Below, one piece after another: positions 1 to 11,692 of a DNA stretch of 64,000 nt. The translations under genes and the position numbers were made by a program. Below the pieces are notes generated by a model. It was not told the origin of the DNA and made no database searches. It saw only the letters and a program-made list of their open reading frames with translations. Position 1 is the first letter of the stretch. The number at the start of each line of letters is the position of its first letter. Source of the stretch: Spongilla lacustris (lineage: Eukaryota > Porifera > Demospongiae > Spongillida > Spongillidae); contig OX442425.1 of NCBI GenBank assembly GCA_949361645.1, positions 7,306,818 to 7,370,817 on the forward strand. Reading direction: 5' to 3'.

Positions 1-719
1 ATGTTTTGTGCAGTAATGTTGAAGGTAGTGGGAAACATGACCCCGAATAAAGTGTACCTGAGGGCATTTTCCACATAAAAAACTATGTACCGGTTCGAAG
101 TTTTCATGCAAGGGAGTCAATTATAATAGACCATTCCAAAAAGATGTAGAAATTACTCTATGCAAATGGGTGATCTTTCTGAGTTCTTTCCAATCATAAA
201 AATCTTAGGAGGGAATATTCATTACCCACAATGCCCCAAAATTTCCCTGCATTTCTCGTTCATGCGGTGCTAATATGTATTCACACTTATTCAATTAGCT
301 GCTTACTCTCGGCCTACTCATGTACAAACGTACGTGTAGATTTGCCAGTTTAAGATACAGGCTATGATGGTGAACAATGCTGTAGAGAGTTTCGTGTTTT
401 CACATACATCTGTTAAGGTGTGGATTTAAAAGTGCATGAAAAAGTATGTGTGTGGAAAATGTCAGTATCAATGTAGTTCTCCACTCACTGCTGTTTTGGG
501 TATTCATGACTTTTTGGAAGTACTATGAGGGAAGGTCCCCATGTGCATGTGTGTGTGTATATTAGGGACTGAAGCCTCTTACACATATATGTAGAAGCTT
601 GCTTTATTATAGTGTTTGAAGATGTATTGATATAGTCTATAACCTATTGCATACATGTACATGTCTGCCTACTCCCTCCTTTTCTGCTCCCTCCTCACCA
701 GTGTCTATTGTCTCTCCCA
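1..719 (+). other. Intron of ankyrin-kinase gene A (left edge)
   Basis: I find no coding exon here. The stretch is closely matched by 10330-11016, for example the shared run around GAAACATGACCCCGAATAAA, so it is the first part of a tandemly duplicated exon/intron unit. It leads into the 28-bp minisatellite and then the ankyrin exon at 2160. Exons of gene A further upstream lie outside the window. Confidence 0.6.
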
Positions 720-2017
720 ATCCATATGGGGACCATCCATCCCTATTGTACATGGGGACCATCCATCCCTATTGTACACATTGGGACCATCCATCCCTAT
801 TGTACACATGGGGACCATCCATCCCTATTGTACACATGGGGACCATCCATCCCTATTGTACACATTGGGACCATCCATCCCTATTGTACACATGGGGACC
901 ATCCATCCCTATTGTACACATGGGGACCATCCATCCCTATTGTACACATGGGGACCATCCATCCCTATTGTACACATGGGGACCATCCATCCCTATTGTA
1001 CACATGGGGACCATCCATCCCTATTGTACACATGGGGACCATCCATCCCTATTGTACACATGGGGACCATCCATTCCTATTGTACACATGGGGACCATCC
1101 ATCCCTATTGTACACATGGGGACCATCCATTCCTATTGTACACATGGGGACCATCCATCCCTATTGTACAAATTGGGACCATCCATCCCTATTGTACACA
1201 TGGGGACCATCCATCCCTATTGTACACATGGGGACCATCCATCCCTATTGTACACATGGGGACCATCCATCCCTATTGTACACATGGGAACCATCCATCC
1301 ATATTGTACACATTGGGACCATCCATCCCTATTGTACACATGGGGACCATCCATCCCTATTGTACACATGGGGACCATCCATCCCTATTGTACACATGGG
1401 GACCATCCATCCCTATTGTACACATGGGGACCATCCATTCCTATTGTAAACATGGGGACCATCCATCCCTATTGTACACATGGGGACCATCCATCCCTAT
1501 TGTACACAAGGGGACCATCCATCCCTATATTGTACACATGGGGACCACCCATCCCTATTGTACACATGGGGACCATCCATCCCCATGCATATTGTACACA
1601 TGGGGACCATTCTACACATGGGGACCATCCATCCCTATTGTACACATGGGGACCATCCATCCCTATTGTACACATGGGGACCATCCATCTGTATTGTAAT
1701 GGGGACCATCCATCCCTACAGTACACATGGGGACCATCCATCCCTATTATACACATGGGGACCATCCCTCCCTTTTGTACATATGGGGTCCATCCATCCC
1801 TATTGTACACATTTGGTCCATCCATCCCTATTGTACACATGGGGACCATCCATCCATATTGTACACATGGGGACCATCCTTCCTTATTGTACACATGGGG
1901 ACCATCCATCCCTATTGTACACATGGGGGACCATTCATCCCTATTGTACACAAGGGGACCATCCATCCCTATTGTGCTCATGGCGACCATCCTGTACACA
2001 TAGAAACCATCTATTGT
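720..2017 (+). repeat. 28-bp minisatellite, about 46 copies
   Basis: A head-to-tail array whose unit runs from GACCATCC through CCCTATTGTA to CACATGGG (28 bp), with scattered point variants and a few length variants near 1525-1625 and 1700. Because 28 is not a multiple of 3 and the unit has no stop in any forward frame, all three frames stay open and encode the same circularly permuted 28-residue peptide. The long open frames here are therefore a by-product of the repeat. Shorter arrays of the same unit lie at 11017-11560, 19040-19152 and 54785-55050, each beside the same type of ankyrin exon. The array sits in an intron of gene A. Confidence 0.95.
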
Positions 2018-2159
2018 GGGTGGGGCATATAACACTTGTACCCATGGGGAAATGGTGGGGCCTTTATTGCCATATCTTCTTCTCCCTCCCTCTCCTAGCT
2101 CCCCTCACCCACCACCTCCTCATGTCAAGCCTCTGGTTATGATGATATTTGTATTACAG

Positions 2160-2258
2160 AATGGCTGGAGTCCATTGATGATAGCAAGTGATGAAAGACA
2201 TCTTGATGTAGTGAAGACACTCATTGAAGCAGGAGCTAATGTCAATCACACTAATAAG
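2160..2258 (+). CDS. Ankyrin-repeat exon of gene A (N-GWSPLM type)
   Basis: A 99-bp exon, exactly 33 codons and phase 0 at both ends, bordered by TTTGTATTACAG and GTTGGT. It encodes one ankyrin repeat: NGWSPLMIAS, then GHLDVV-like and LIEAGANVN signatures of helix 1, helix 2 and the beta-hairpin turn. Ankyrin repeats act as protein-binding scaffolds; here they presumably form the N-terminal partner-recognition part of a kinase. Paralogous exons are 11693-11791 and 19299-19397 (same gene) and 54539-54637 (gene B). One repeat per exon with symmetric phase lets exons duplicate without breaking the frame. The usual G before H in the GH motif is R here (ERH), a mild divergence. Confidence 0.85.
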
Positions 2259-2497
2259 GTTGGTACATGTAGAATGTTGTTGTACATGTATTTCCTTAGT
2301 TCAGCAAGCTTGTGTACATGTTCATGTCACAATGATGTCATAGGTACAAATAATTACTTGTCACTTCAGTGTTGTAGGTGCCATTTGCAGGTTGATAATT
2401 GTAGGTGTAGGATTAGATTTTAATAATGGGTGTACATGTACATACAAAATCAGTTACAAATGTTTACATGCAGACCGCCAGGCCCATAGCCAGGGGG

Positions 2498-2529
<32 letters not shown>

Positions 2530-2589
2530 AGATCAATCGATTTCCCCCCCCCCCCCCCCCCCCCCCACCCTACCAGCGCTTATTGCCAT
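2259..2589 (+). other. Intron with facing poly-G and poly-C tracts
   Basis: Intron following the ankyrin exon. From about 2500 to 2566 a run of more than 20 G is followed by AGATCAATCGATTT and then about 20 C, an inverted homopolymer pair that could form a hairpin. The tract around 57496-57522 in gene B and the C-rich tract near 12085-12128 occupy equivalent positions. No gene seen. Confidence 0.6.
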
Positions 2590-2960
2590 ATTCAATTATT
2601 GAGACTCAGTACTGGTACCCAGCTTTATGGCGTAGTGGAAGGCCTCCATGAAGTACACTGTGTCACAACTGGGTACCCCATTCACTCCAAAGTACCCACC
2701 CTCATCAAAATAGTTAACTGCTTTGGCTGCCATGTTTCCAACATCAGCAAAGACTGGAGGCATACAGGGGGAGGTGGCTGGACTGGCTCATGCACCCACT
2801 GCTGGACATCATCCAACTTGTACCCTACTCTCTTGAGGGTGCAAAATGGCAACATTTTGGGGGAGAGATATTCCTCCATGGGTTGTGATGTGATGCATAG
2901 CACTTGTACTGGACAGGTCACTGCTGGACAAGGTGTTCAAATGTCCTGGTCAACATGATA
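2590..2960 (-). pseudogene. Conserved antisense ORF relic, copy 1
   Basis: On the - strand an open segment (about 2682-2921) begins near TCPVQVLCITSQPM and continues through LKRVGYKLDDVQQWVHEPVQ. The same sequence occurs at 12350-12720 and, on the opposite strand, at 56880-57237. In this copy and the 12.4-kb copy the frame shifts just after the PVQPP segment. In the 56.9-kb copy the frame runs on to a stop after HYAIELGHQY. I do not recognise the family. It lies antisense within introns of the ankyrin-kinase genes and was carried along by their duplication, so it is probably an old transposon or retrocopied fragment. Confidence 0.45.
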
Positions 2961-3251
2961 AGCACACCACACACTGGACAGGTGTATCCACTTGTACCAG
3001 GTTGTGAATAGTAGGATAACGGTCACCTGTTACCTAGGTAGAAATCAGAACTACAAAACAATACCTGGTGGCAGTGTAGTGGCACTGTTAAAGTAAACCA
3101 TGATCTGATCTGAGTTTCCACTACACACGTGTGCATGCCAAACAGATTGCAACTTTGGGAGAAAATTTACAATGTTAGGAAAGAAAGCTATATTTATAAT
3201 CATACTACAAACATTCTAAAATCACTGCTAATGCGTGTAACAAAAGTATGG

Positions 3252-3351
3252 TGTAGTGTAGTATATTAGGGGGGACTAATTAGAGTTGATGCGCATGCAC
3301 ATTGTGTTCTTGTACCTAGCTAGCTATCCGTTGCGCTGCTACTACACTACA
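3252..3351 (+). repeat. 5' LTR of first Gypsy element
   Basis: A 100-bp LTR beginning TGTAGTGTAG and ending CTACACTACA, so the ends form an inverted repeat with TG..CA termini. It matches 8872-8998 except for a few substitutions and lack of a 27-bp block found in the 3' copy after CTAGCTAGCT. Differences between the LTRs imply an old insertion. Confidence 0.9.
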
Positions 3352-3368
3352 TTTGGTGACGAGGTGGG

Positions 3369-3863
3369 ATGGCGCTCCTTGGGAAAATACAGGAGTTCGA
3401 ACCCGGAAATGAATCAATGTCAGCCTACCTCGAATGGGTTGAGCTATTTATGGCCGCCAATGCAATAGCAGAGGAGCGAAAGGTTACAGTTTTCTTAAGC
3501 ACGATTGGACCGAAAAAGTATGGTCTTTTGAGGAATTTGGTAGCACCGAGCAAACCACAAGATAAGTCTATGTTGGAGCTGACCGCAGTTCTAAAGAAGC
3601 ATTTCGAACCACAGCCTATCGTTATCGCCAAGCGATTCTATTTCCATCGCAGGGATCAGGCAGTTGGAGAAAGTATCGCGGAATATGTGGCAGAGCTTAG
3701 ACGTTTGGCTACGAACTGCAAATTCGGAGCATATCTGGATGAAGCTATGAGAGATAGGCTTGTGTGTGGTCTCAGAGATGAAGATACTCAGAAGAGACTG
3801 TTGTCAGAAGATCATACATTTGCTCATGCTATGGAGATAGCACAAAATCAGGAAGCAGCTTAG
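3369..3863 (+). CDS. gag: gag N-terminal fragment, first Gypsy element
   Basis: A 164-residue frame starting MALLGKIQEF 18 bp after the LTR. It resembles the capsid part of Gypsy gag proteins, including the helical segment around GESIAEYVAELRRLATNC and the VCGLRDEDTQKRLLSE stretch typical of the retrotransposon-gag domain. It would form the particle shell packaging element RNA. The frame ends at TAG just before a minisatellite-bearing insertion. The zinc knuckle that should follow lies 1.5 kb downstream at 5434, so gag is split. Confidence 0.75.
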   Translation: MALLGKIQEFEPGNESMSAYLEWVELFMAANAIAEERKVTVFLSTIGPKKYGLLRNLVAPSKPQDKSMLELTAVLKKHFEPQPIVIAKRFYFHRRDQAVGESIAEYVAELRRLATNCKFGAYLDEAMRDRLVCGLRDEDTQKRLLSEDHTFAHAMEIAQNQEAA

Positions 3864-3892
3864 CTGAACGTCCAGCAGCTGAAAGAAACCTG

Positions 3893-4712
3893 TGACACTC
3901 ACAGCACATGCCCAGAGCTGTGCACACATCCACTCTCGCGCACACCCAGAGCTAAGCACACATACACTCACAGCACACGCCCAGAGCTGTGCACACATCC
4001 ACTCTCAGCGCAAATCCAGAGCTATGCACACATCCATCTTGACACTCTCAGAGCAAACCCATATGCACATATCCATCTTGACACTCTCAGCGCAAATCCA
4101 GAGCTATGCACACATCCATCTTGACACTCTCAGCGCAAGCCCATATGCACACATCCATCTTGACACTCTTAGCGCAAACCCAGAGCTATGCACACATCCA
4201 CTCTCAGCGCACACCCAGAGCTATGCACACACCCAGAGCTATGCACACATCCACTCTCAACGCACACCCAGAGCTATGCACACATCCATCTTGGCACTCT
4301 CAGCGCAAACCCAGAGCTATGCACACATCAACTCTCAGCGCACACCCAGAGCTATGCACACATCCACTCTCAACGCACACCCAGAGCTATGCACACATCC
4401 ATCTTGACACTCTCAGCGCAAACCCAGAGCTATGCACACATCCACTCTCAGCGCACACCCAGAGGCTATGCACACATCCATCTTGACACTCTCAGCACAA
4501 ACCCAGAGCTATGCACACATCGATCTTGACACTTTTCGCGCACACCCTGAGCTATGCACACATCGATCTTGACACTCTTCGCGCACACCCAGAGCTACGC
4601 ACATATCCATCTTGACACTCACAGCGCAAACCCAGAGCTATGCACACATCCATCTTGACACTCACAGCGCAAACCCAGAGCTATGCACACATCCATTATG
4701 ACACTCTCAGCG
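3893..4712 (+). repeat. Minisatellite inside gag (about 44-bp and 34-bp units)
   Basis: Tandem units built on CAGAGCTATGCACACATCC followed by either ATCTTGACACTCTCAGCGCA (long unit, about 44 bp) or ACTCTCAGCGCACACC (short unit, about 34 bp), with alternating order. Unit lengths are not multiples of 3, which gives overlapping open frames in several phases; I do not treat these as genes. The array interrupts the gag region of the surrounding LTR element. Confidence 0.85.
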
Positions 4713-5340
4713 CACACCGGCCCTTGCTTACCACTACCGATTTGAATTACAAGTCTCCACCATGCAATCAGAGCCACAGCGCGGGTCGCATAATTTAGAA
4801 TACTATCATCGGTGCCCTTGACTTCTTCTCTACGTCGTACCACCTACTATAGGTATCGAGACAAAGTCAACCGTTATCCATACACGCACGCAAAAAAAAC
4901 TGTTATGGTCTTAGCATCTTCCACGGCACTGAATAGAATTGCTGGTACTCTAGTAATGTCGATTGATTATGATCGACAACATCACCAGTAAAAAGGGTTC
5001 TCACATGCTTAGCATTGCTCTGATATACTTACTTTCCACACGTATGAAAACTGTTCCACACTGTTCGAGTCCTCATAAGCCTGCACGTCGCTGATGAATA
5101 CCATGATATGATTACCTTTCGCACACGGATTCCCAAACGGAATGCATTAGCGCATAGCTGAATTAATGACCTGTCCGATTACGAAAAGTTGCCAATACAA
5201 TAGTCGCTTCGTTCAAAATTTATCACGCGCCGATATGTCATATTAGATTATAAACCAAGATTAATTCCGCGGTTATCGTTACGATGTACGTGTGGGCAAT
5301 ACATTTAATTCAGCGTATAATCGGTTAAGACAGTGAACTC
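4713..5340 (+). other. Non-coding filler within the split gag
   Basis: No convincing ORF. Together with the minisatellite it makes about 1.4-1.5 kb between the gag capsid segment and the zinc knuckle, and is probably part of a later insertion. I could not find clear terminal repeats or a target duplication for it. Confidence 0.4.
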
Positions 5341-5379
5341 AACTGCTCAAGGGTAGACAAACAGTTCAGACGATATCCA

Positions 5380-8300
5380 CATTATGGAAAGACCAATCAC
5401 AGTTCAGAGAAATGTTCATTCAAACGTGCCACATGCTATAAATGCAGGAAACCTGGTCACATTGCATCAGTTTGCAGACAAAAATCTGTTGAGGGTGAAT
5501 CAGGTTTGCAGTGGATGGAGTCTCAAGACACTGATTTTGAAGCATATTTGGGAACGGTGATGACAGTGGGATGTGACTTAGTGCAGCCAATAACTATTGA
5601 TGTGAAACTGAATGGACGACCTTTGAAGATGGAGGTTGATACAGGTGCAGCTATAGCTCTTTCAATAGTGTCGGAAAAGGTTTGGATGACGGTTAAAGGA
5701 ACTGGGCAATTGCAGACATCTAGGGTAGTTCTGAGAACATACAACCAGGCAAAGTTGACGGTGCTTGGTGAGACCAAGGTTCTAGTAGAATTTGGGGATC
5801 AGTTCCACAGCTTGACGATTACAGTGGTTAAGGAAGGTGGACCAAGTTTGGTAGGCAGGGACTGGCTAAAGCACCTCCAATTGGACTGGAAGATGGTGTG
5901 CAATGTACAATGTTCAGTGGAAAAAGACAGTGTTTGGCAGTCAGTGTTATCCAAATACAGCAATGTATTCAAGCCAGGATTGGGAATGATGAAGGAAGTA
6001 ACAGCCAAGTTGAAACTCAAGCCAGGTGCTGTACCACAGTTCCACAGAGCACGTTCTGTGCCATTTTCACTGAAAGGGGCTATTGAACAGGAAATTCATA
6101 GGCTGGAAGAATCGGGCACAGTGAATGGGCAGCACCTATTGTGGTGGTGCCGAAAAAGGATGGTCGTGTAAGGCTTTGTGGTGATTATAAAGTGACTGTA
6201 AATAAATTTTTGGATGGGGACCAGTACCCTCTGCCCAAGCCTAATGAATTCTTTGCAACACTGATTGGAGGCAAAAGATTTAAAAAGTTGGACTTGTCAC
6301 AGGCTTACACCCAGATGGTCCTTGAGGAAGATTCACGCTGCTATGTCACTATTAACACTCATATTGGGCTATTGTGTTACACTCGTCGGTTGCCTCATCT
6401 CCAGCATTATTCCAAGCAGCTATGGATTCTATCTTGCAAGGAATATCTGGTGTCATCTGCTATATTGACGATATTCTGATTACTGGCAAAAGTGATGAAC
6501 AGCATCTCAAGGCCCTGGAGGAGGTTCTCAAATGATTGGATCACCATGGGCTAGTGTTGGAGAAGGAAAAGTGTTCCTTTGATCAAGTGGAGTATCTTGG
6601 TCATATTGTAGATGCTCTAGGAGTGCACACAACACCAGACAAATTTCAGGCTGTAAAGGAGGCACTTACTCCCAAGAATGTATCACAGCTACGATCGTTC
6701 CAAGGGTTTGGTGAACTGTTATCAAAAGTTCATTCCTAATCTGGCCATGATGTTGTATCCGCTGAACTGCTTACTCAGGCTTGGTGCAAATGGCATTGGA
6801 CTAAGGAGTGTGAAAAGGCTTTTGACTCCGCAAAGCTAGCACTGATGTCACAAAGCTCTTGGTTCACTATGATCCTGAATTGCCTTTGCGGTTAGCTGGG
6901 GATGCATCAGAATATGGTGTAGCTGCCATTATATCACATGTATTTCCTGATGGTAGTGAAAAGCCGATTGCTTTCACCTCTAGAACTTTGACTTCTAGTG
7001 AAAGAAATTATGCACAGTTGGAGAAGGAAGCCTTATTGTTGGTCTTTGGTGTGCGGAAATTCCATCAGTACTTGTACGGGCGTTCATTTGTGTGTTATAT
7101 ACAGACCACAAGCCCCTAACCACCATCTTTGGTTCAAAAGTTGGAATTCCTCCTTTGGCATCTGCGAGGCTTCAGAGATGGGCATTATTGTTATCAGCTT
7201 ACCAGTATAGTATTGAATACAAACCCACCACAACACATGCAAATGCAGATGGACTATCAAGACTTCCAATCAATGATGATATAGTGGAAGATGATATGGA
7301 GAGCAATGTTGACCCCATGGTTTTCAACATTTCACAAATTCAGATGCTCCCTGTGACTTCTGTGAAATTGAAAGTGTACACTGCTCGTGACACTATTCTC
7401 AGCCAGGTGCTCACCTATACCAGACAGGGATGGCCCGCAAAGATATCTGATGCCATGAAACCATTTTGGACACGCCGAGATGAAACCACCATTGAAGGGG
7501 ACTGCCTGCTGTGGGGTCTGCAAGTATTGGTGTCAAAGAAACTTCAAGTGCAAGTTCTGGAAGAATTGCATCAGGGTCATCCAGGAGCATCTCGTATGAA
7601 AGCTCTTGCAAGAAGTTATGTATGGTGGCCGGGGTTAGATTTAGATTTAGAGAATCTACATGTAGCCAAGTCATGTCTGCAGTGGCAGGAAGTTAAGGTT
7701 AGCCACCAGTTGTCCCTTTCCACCCTTGGGTGTGGCCGGCACAGCCATGGCAGAAGATACATATTGATTTTGCGGGTCCATTTTTGGGCTCTAATTTCTT
7801 GGTGGTAGTGGATGCCCACTCTAAATGGCCTGAAGTTGTTGAGATGAAAACACTCACCTCAGCAAAAACTATCGAAGCACTCAGAGAACTTTTTGCAACT
7901 GCAGCAGTTAGTGTCAGACAATGGGTCTCAATTCACGTCTGAAGAGTTTGCACAATTCATGACCACCAATGGCATTAAACATATCTGTTGTGCATCATAT
8001 CATCCTGCTTCCAATGGGCTGGCAGAGCGATTTGTACAAACATTTAAGAAGTCTATGCTGGCTTCACAGGGTGACCAAATGTCTTTTCAACAACGTCTGT
8101 GTAGTTTTTTGTTGGCTTACAGAACATGCAACCCCGCATTCAACCACAGGTGGTGCTCCATGCATGCTGTTTTTCAAACGACAGTTGAGAACACGTTTGG
8201 ATCTACTGAAGCCAGATTATGGAGACAAGGCACTTGGAAAACAGGCAGACCAAAAGAACTACCATGACCTACATTCACGGGACAGGCAATTTAGTGTTGG

Positions 8301-8837
8301 ACAAAAGGTCATGGCTCGGAACTTCTTGCAGGGATTGACATGGGTGCCTGGGGTTGTTACAAAAGCATGTGGTCCAACATTGTATGGAGACGACATGTGG
8401 ACCACATCAAAGAATTACGAGAGTTTGATGCTTTAAGAGGAGGAGAGGAAGATTCTCTTAGGAAAGAACCAGTTTTGAAAAATTGTGCTGAAGAAACGTC
8501 AAGAGTGGACAAACCAAGTGCAAGTGATTCAGTAATATCAGCAGGAAGAGTACCTCAGGAAGGTTTATGTCCTGATATACAGGTACCTACAACGGAGATA
8601 GCTGTGCAGAAGGACCCAGGCTCAACTTCAGATATATCTATAGAACAGCCAAGGTCTGATGAACTGAGGGAACCATCCAAGTCTACAGAACTCGGTAGAG
8701 AGATTGCAACCAGAGGTGATGTTCCAAAATTGGCGTCACGGGGATCAGGTTCAGAAGAGCATCAACAGCATACTACTCAACCTGAAGGTGTGAGGCGCTA
8801 CCCCAAACGAGAACATCGACCTCCCAAGACATATTGA
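5380..8837 (+). pseudogene. pol: pol pseudogene (zinc knuckle-PR-RT-RH-IN), first Gypsy element
   Basis: Domain pieces occur in canonical Ty3/Gypsy order but in shifting frames. There is a CX2CX4HX4C zinc knuckle at 5434-5475 and a protease DTGA motif at 5638-5649. RT starts near 6040 and has YIDD at 6461-6472. RNase H covers about 6859-7240 with a DASEYG motif and YTDHKPL near 7092. The integrase HHCC region is near 7560-7690, where the second Cys pair is lost to a frameshift. The integrase core spans 7745-8140 with HIDFAGPF, SDNGSQF and a Glu in NGLAERF. A hydrophilic tail ends at TGA near 8837. Frames break near 6140, 6440, 6530, 6740, 7120, 7690, 7900 and 8200. The product would copy element RNA to DNA and integrate it; this copy cannot. 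Confidence 0.85.
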
Positions 8838-8871
8838 TTTGTAGAGTAGGATTGGACTTATTGGGGAGAGG

Positions 8872-8998
8872 TATAGTGTAATATATTAGGGGGGACTAAT
8901 TAGAGTTGATGCGCATGTGCAGTGTGTTCTTGTACCTAGCTAGCTGGTGATAGTTGGTGTATTGACTCTGTTATCTGTTGCGCTGCTACTACACTATA
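8872..8998 (+). repeat. 3' LTR of first Gypsy element
   Basis: A 127-bp copy of the LTR at 3252-3351. It carries an extra 27 bp (GGTGATAGTTGGTG..CTCTGTT) after CTAGCTAGCT and has mutated ends (TATAGTGTAA..CACTATA). A purine run, GGGGAGAGG, lies directly upstream. It is followed by the TATGG duplication. Confidence 0.9.
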
Positions 8999-9003
8999 TA
9001 TGG

Positions 9004-9895
9004 TAAGAGGGCAGACCAATGATGAAGGCAGAGTGATAGTCGGGGATGAAGGAACAGAAATACCGACACTCTCATGAGGACTTTGCTGCACACGCTCTTA
9101 TATGTGCGCTTTGGGTCAAAACTGAACATCACACTAAAATATACCAATTTTTAGGTTAGGCAAATGATCGTATGTACATAAAACCCTCAGAAGAGCCCTC
9201 CTGACATTGTAAAATTTAGGACAATATAAAATCACATGTCAAAGTCTCAACTCCCCTATACATGACAAAAATACCTTCTATTGTAATGTACTTGATCACA
9301 ACAGTGAGTACTGTCTTCCTTTTGTGGTTACAACAAAGAAACATATTTTGATGTCAGTTCCACACTTACATGCATGTGCGAATTACACCAAGTTAGATGT
9401 CATTGCAGCTGGCAGGTGCTGACTGCCTTAGTGTGGATTTTTAATACTCCTAAGTGTGGTTTGTTCATTTAATAGCAGCCTAGTCTGTGGTTTAGTGATC
9501 TATGCACATGTGTATGTTTATGTAGAAACAACTGGACAGAGACTTCAGTGCATGTTTAGTGGATAAAAACATGATAATGACATGATTATGTCATCAGCAT
9601 GTACATGTATCAGTTGATACTCATACATCCAATAATCAATTACAGACATACATTTAGCGAGTCTGCCTAGCAGTGGGTGTGTCATTTCCATACGTCCTTT
9701 TTTGCACAAAGGTGCTCAAATACTCCATCATCCACTTCAATTTAATTTTAATATCATGTAAATGGTGTGTGTAGCATGCAATAGTTCTATCCTCTTTTCA
9801 ACTCGTCTCCCCTGCATATTGCTATACATGAACATATGCATGGTTGTATAAGAAGTGTATTGTTTGATGTGTTTTGTTCCTTCATTTCTTACCAG
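9004..9895 (+). other. Intron of gene A between ankyrin exons
   Basis: No gene seen. Its start continues the intron interrupted by the LTR element and matches 13012-13130. Later parts match gene B introns in reverse orientation (about 55050-55700 and 56200-56800). It includes the recurring block GTCTGCCTAGCAGTGGGTGT..CATCCACTTC that precedes several ankyrin exons. Confidence 0.6.
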
Positions 9896-9994
9896 AACAA
9901 TGCAACTCTATTGTATGTGGCAAGTGAGAAGGGTCATCATGATGTAGTGCAGACTTTGTTGGGAGCAGGGGCTGATTTGAATATTGTAAAATAT
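9896..9994 (+). CDS. Ankyrin-repeat exon of gene A (NN-T-L-Y type)
   Basis: A 99-bp, 33-codon, phase-0 exon between TTTCTTACCAG and GTAAGT. It encodes NNATLLYVAS, then GHHDVVQTLLGAGADLN, a standard single ankyrin repeat. Its gene B counterpart is 55914-56015. In gene A it alternates with the GWSPLM-type exons; the expected second member of this type would fall where the transposon block 13347-18836 now sits. Confidence 0.85.
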
Positions 9995-11016
9995 GTAAGT
10001 CATGTGATGTTTTATTACTACATCCATAAAATGTGCACACACTGAACAATATCAATGTGATCTGGATATAATTGCATTCAAATCAGCTAGACTTCCTTCC
10101 TGTCTTACTAAATAACAGACCATGACTCTATGCAGGCAGGTACAGACTGGATTTGTTGGTTAAACTTGCAAAAATTGCCTCCGCTGGCAGTTTGGATGGA
10201 CAGACCATGCCCCTGCCTACCACGAGTGGAAAATGTCTTGTAACTTACTGTTGAAAATAAGGACAATAGAAGCTTTGGCTTGTTTGAATGAGGTTTTATG
10301 TACCCTCTAATAGTTAAGTAACCGATGTTTAATGCAGTTATGCTGAAGGTGGTGGGAAACATGACCCCGAATAAAGTGTACCCGAGGGCATTTTCTACTT
10401 CTAAAACTGTGTACCGGTTCGAAGTTTATATGCAATAGGGAGTTATTTATAAAAGACCATTCCGAAAAATTATTCTTTACAAATGGGTGAGCATTCTTTT
10501 CCAATCAAAAAAGCGATAGGAGATAATATTTTATACCCAAAGAATTTCTGCGCATTTCACATTGATGTTTTGTTAATATGTATTCACACTTATCCCTGAA
10601 TTACATTTAGATGCCTACTCCTGTAGTGCAAAAATGTATGATTTGCCATGCAGTTTAAGATACAGGCTATGATGGTGAACAAGGCTGTAGAGAGTTTGTG
10701 TTTTCACGTACATCTGTTTTAAGGTGTGGATTTAAAATTCATGAAAAACTACATGTACGAGTGTGGAAATGCAGTATCCATGTAGTTCTCCACTCACTGC
10801 TGTTTGGGTGTTCATGCCTTTTTGGAAGTACTATGAGGGTAGGTCCCCATGTACATGTTTGTGTGCATATTAGGTACTAAATCCTCTTACACGTAGAAGC
10901 TAGCATTTAAAGATGTATTGATATAGTCAATAACCTACATGTATTGCATACATGTACATGTCTGCCTACTTCCTTCTTTTCTGCTCCCACCTCACCAGTG
11001 TCTATTGTCACTCCAA
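9995..11016 (+). other. Intron and start of second duplicated unit
   Basis: No gene seen. 10050-10330 matches the reverse strand of about 55680-55860 in gene B. From about 10330 the sequence repeats 1-719, marking the start of the second tandem unit. Confidence 0.6.
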
Positions 11017-11560
11017 ATCCCTATTGTACACATAGGGACCATACATCCCTATTGTACATGGGGACCATCCATCCCTATTGTACACATAGGGACCATCCAT
11101 CCCTATTGTACACATGGGGACCATCCATCCCTATTGTACACATGGGGACCATCCATCCCTATTGTACACATAGGGACCATCCATCCCTATTGTACACATG
11201 GGGACCATCCATCCCTATTGTACACATGGGGACCATCCATCCCTATAGTACACATGGGGACCATCCATCCCTATTGTACACATGGGGACCATCCATCCTT
11301 TTTGTACACATGGGAACCATCCATCCCTATTGTACACATGGGGACCATCCATCCCTATTGTACACATGGGGACCATCCATCCCTATCGTACACATGGGGA
11401 CCATCCATCCCTATTGTACACATGGGGACCATCCATCCCTATTGTACACATGGGGACCATCCATCCCTATCGTACACAAGGGGACCATCCATCCCTATTG
11501 TACACATGGGGACCATCCATCCCAATTGTACTCATGGGGACCATCCATTCCAATATTATG
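11017..11560 (+). repeat. 28-bp minisatellite, about 19 copies
   Basis: Same GACCATCC..CACATGGG unit as at 720-2017, with fewer copies and more CATAGGG and CCTATCG variants. It is followed by the same flank (GGTGGGGCATGGAACACTTG) leading to the ankyrin exon at 11693. Three-frame openness is again a property of the unit length. Confidence 0.95.
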
Positions 11561-11692
11561 GGTGGGGCATGGAACACTTGTACCCATGGGGAAATGGTGG
11601 GGCCTTTATTGCCATATCTTGTCCCTCCCTCTCCTAGCTCCCCTCACCCACCATCTCCTCATGTCAAGCATATGATGATATTTGTATTACAG

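Larger units (their letters stand above)
3247..9003 (+). mobile_element. Decayed Ty3/Gypsy-type LTR element with 100-127-bp LTRs
   Basis: The element occupies 3252-8998 and is flanked by the 5-bp duplication TATGG (3247-3251 and 8999-9003). The paralogous intron near 13010 shows the uninterrupted site (TTACGGTAAG). Order is LTR, gag, a minisatellite-bearing insertion, zinc knuckle, protease, RT, RNase H, integrase, C-terminal tail, purine-rich tract (about 8863-8871), LTR. Protease-RT-RNase H-integrase order and sequence place it in Ty3/Gypsy. The internal region has several frameshifts and stops, so it is inactive. A TGG immediately after the 5' LTR (3354 onward) fits a primer-binding site, but I cannot name the tRNA. 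Confidence 0.9.

Noticed and set aside
647..2142. Long overlapping open frames (up to 431 codons) at the left end
   Set aside because: Generated by the 28-bp minisatellite, which is open in all forward frames; no start context, no domain, and the peptide is a pure repeat.
3892..4529. Three overlapping ORFs of 113-171 codons
   Set aside because: They translate the 34/44-bp minisatellite inside the first Gypsy element.
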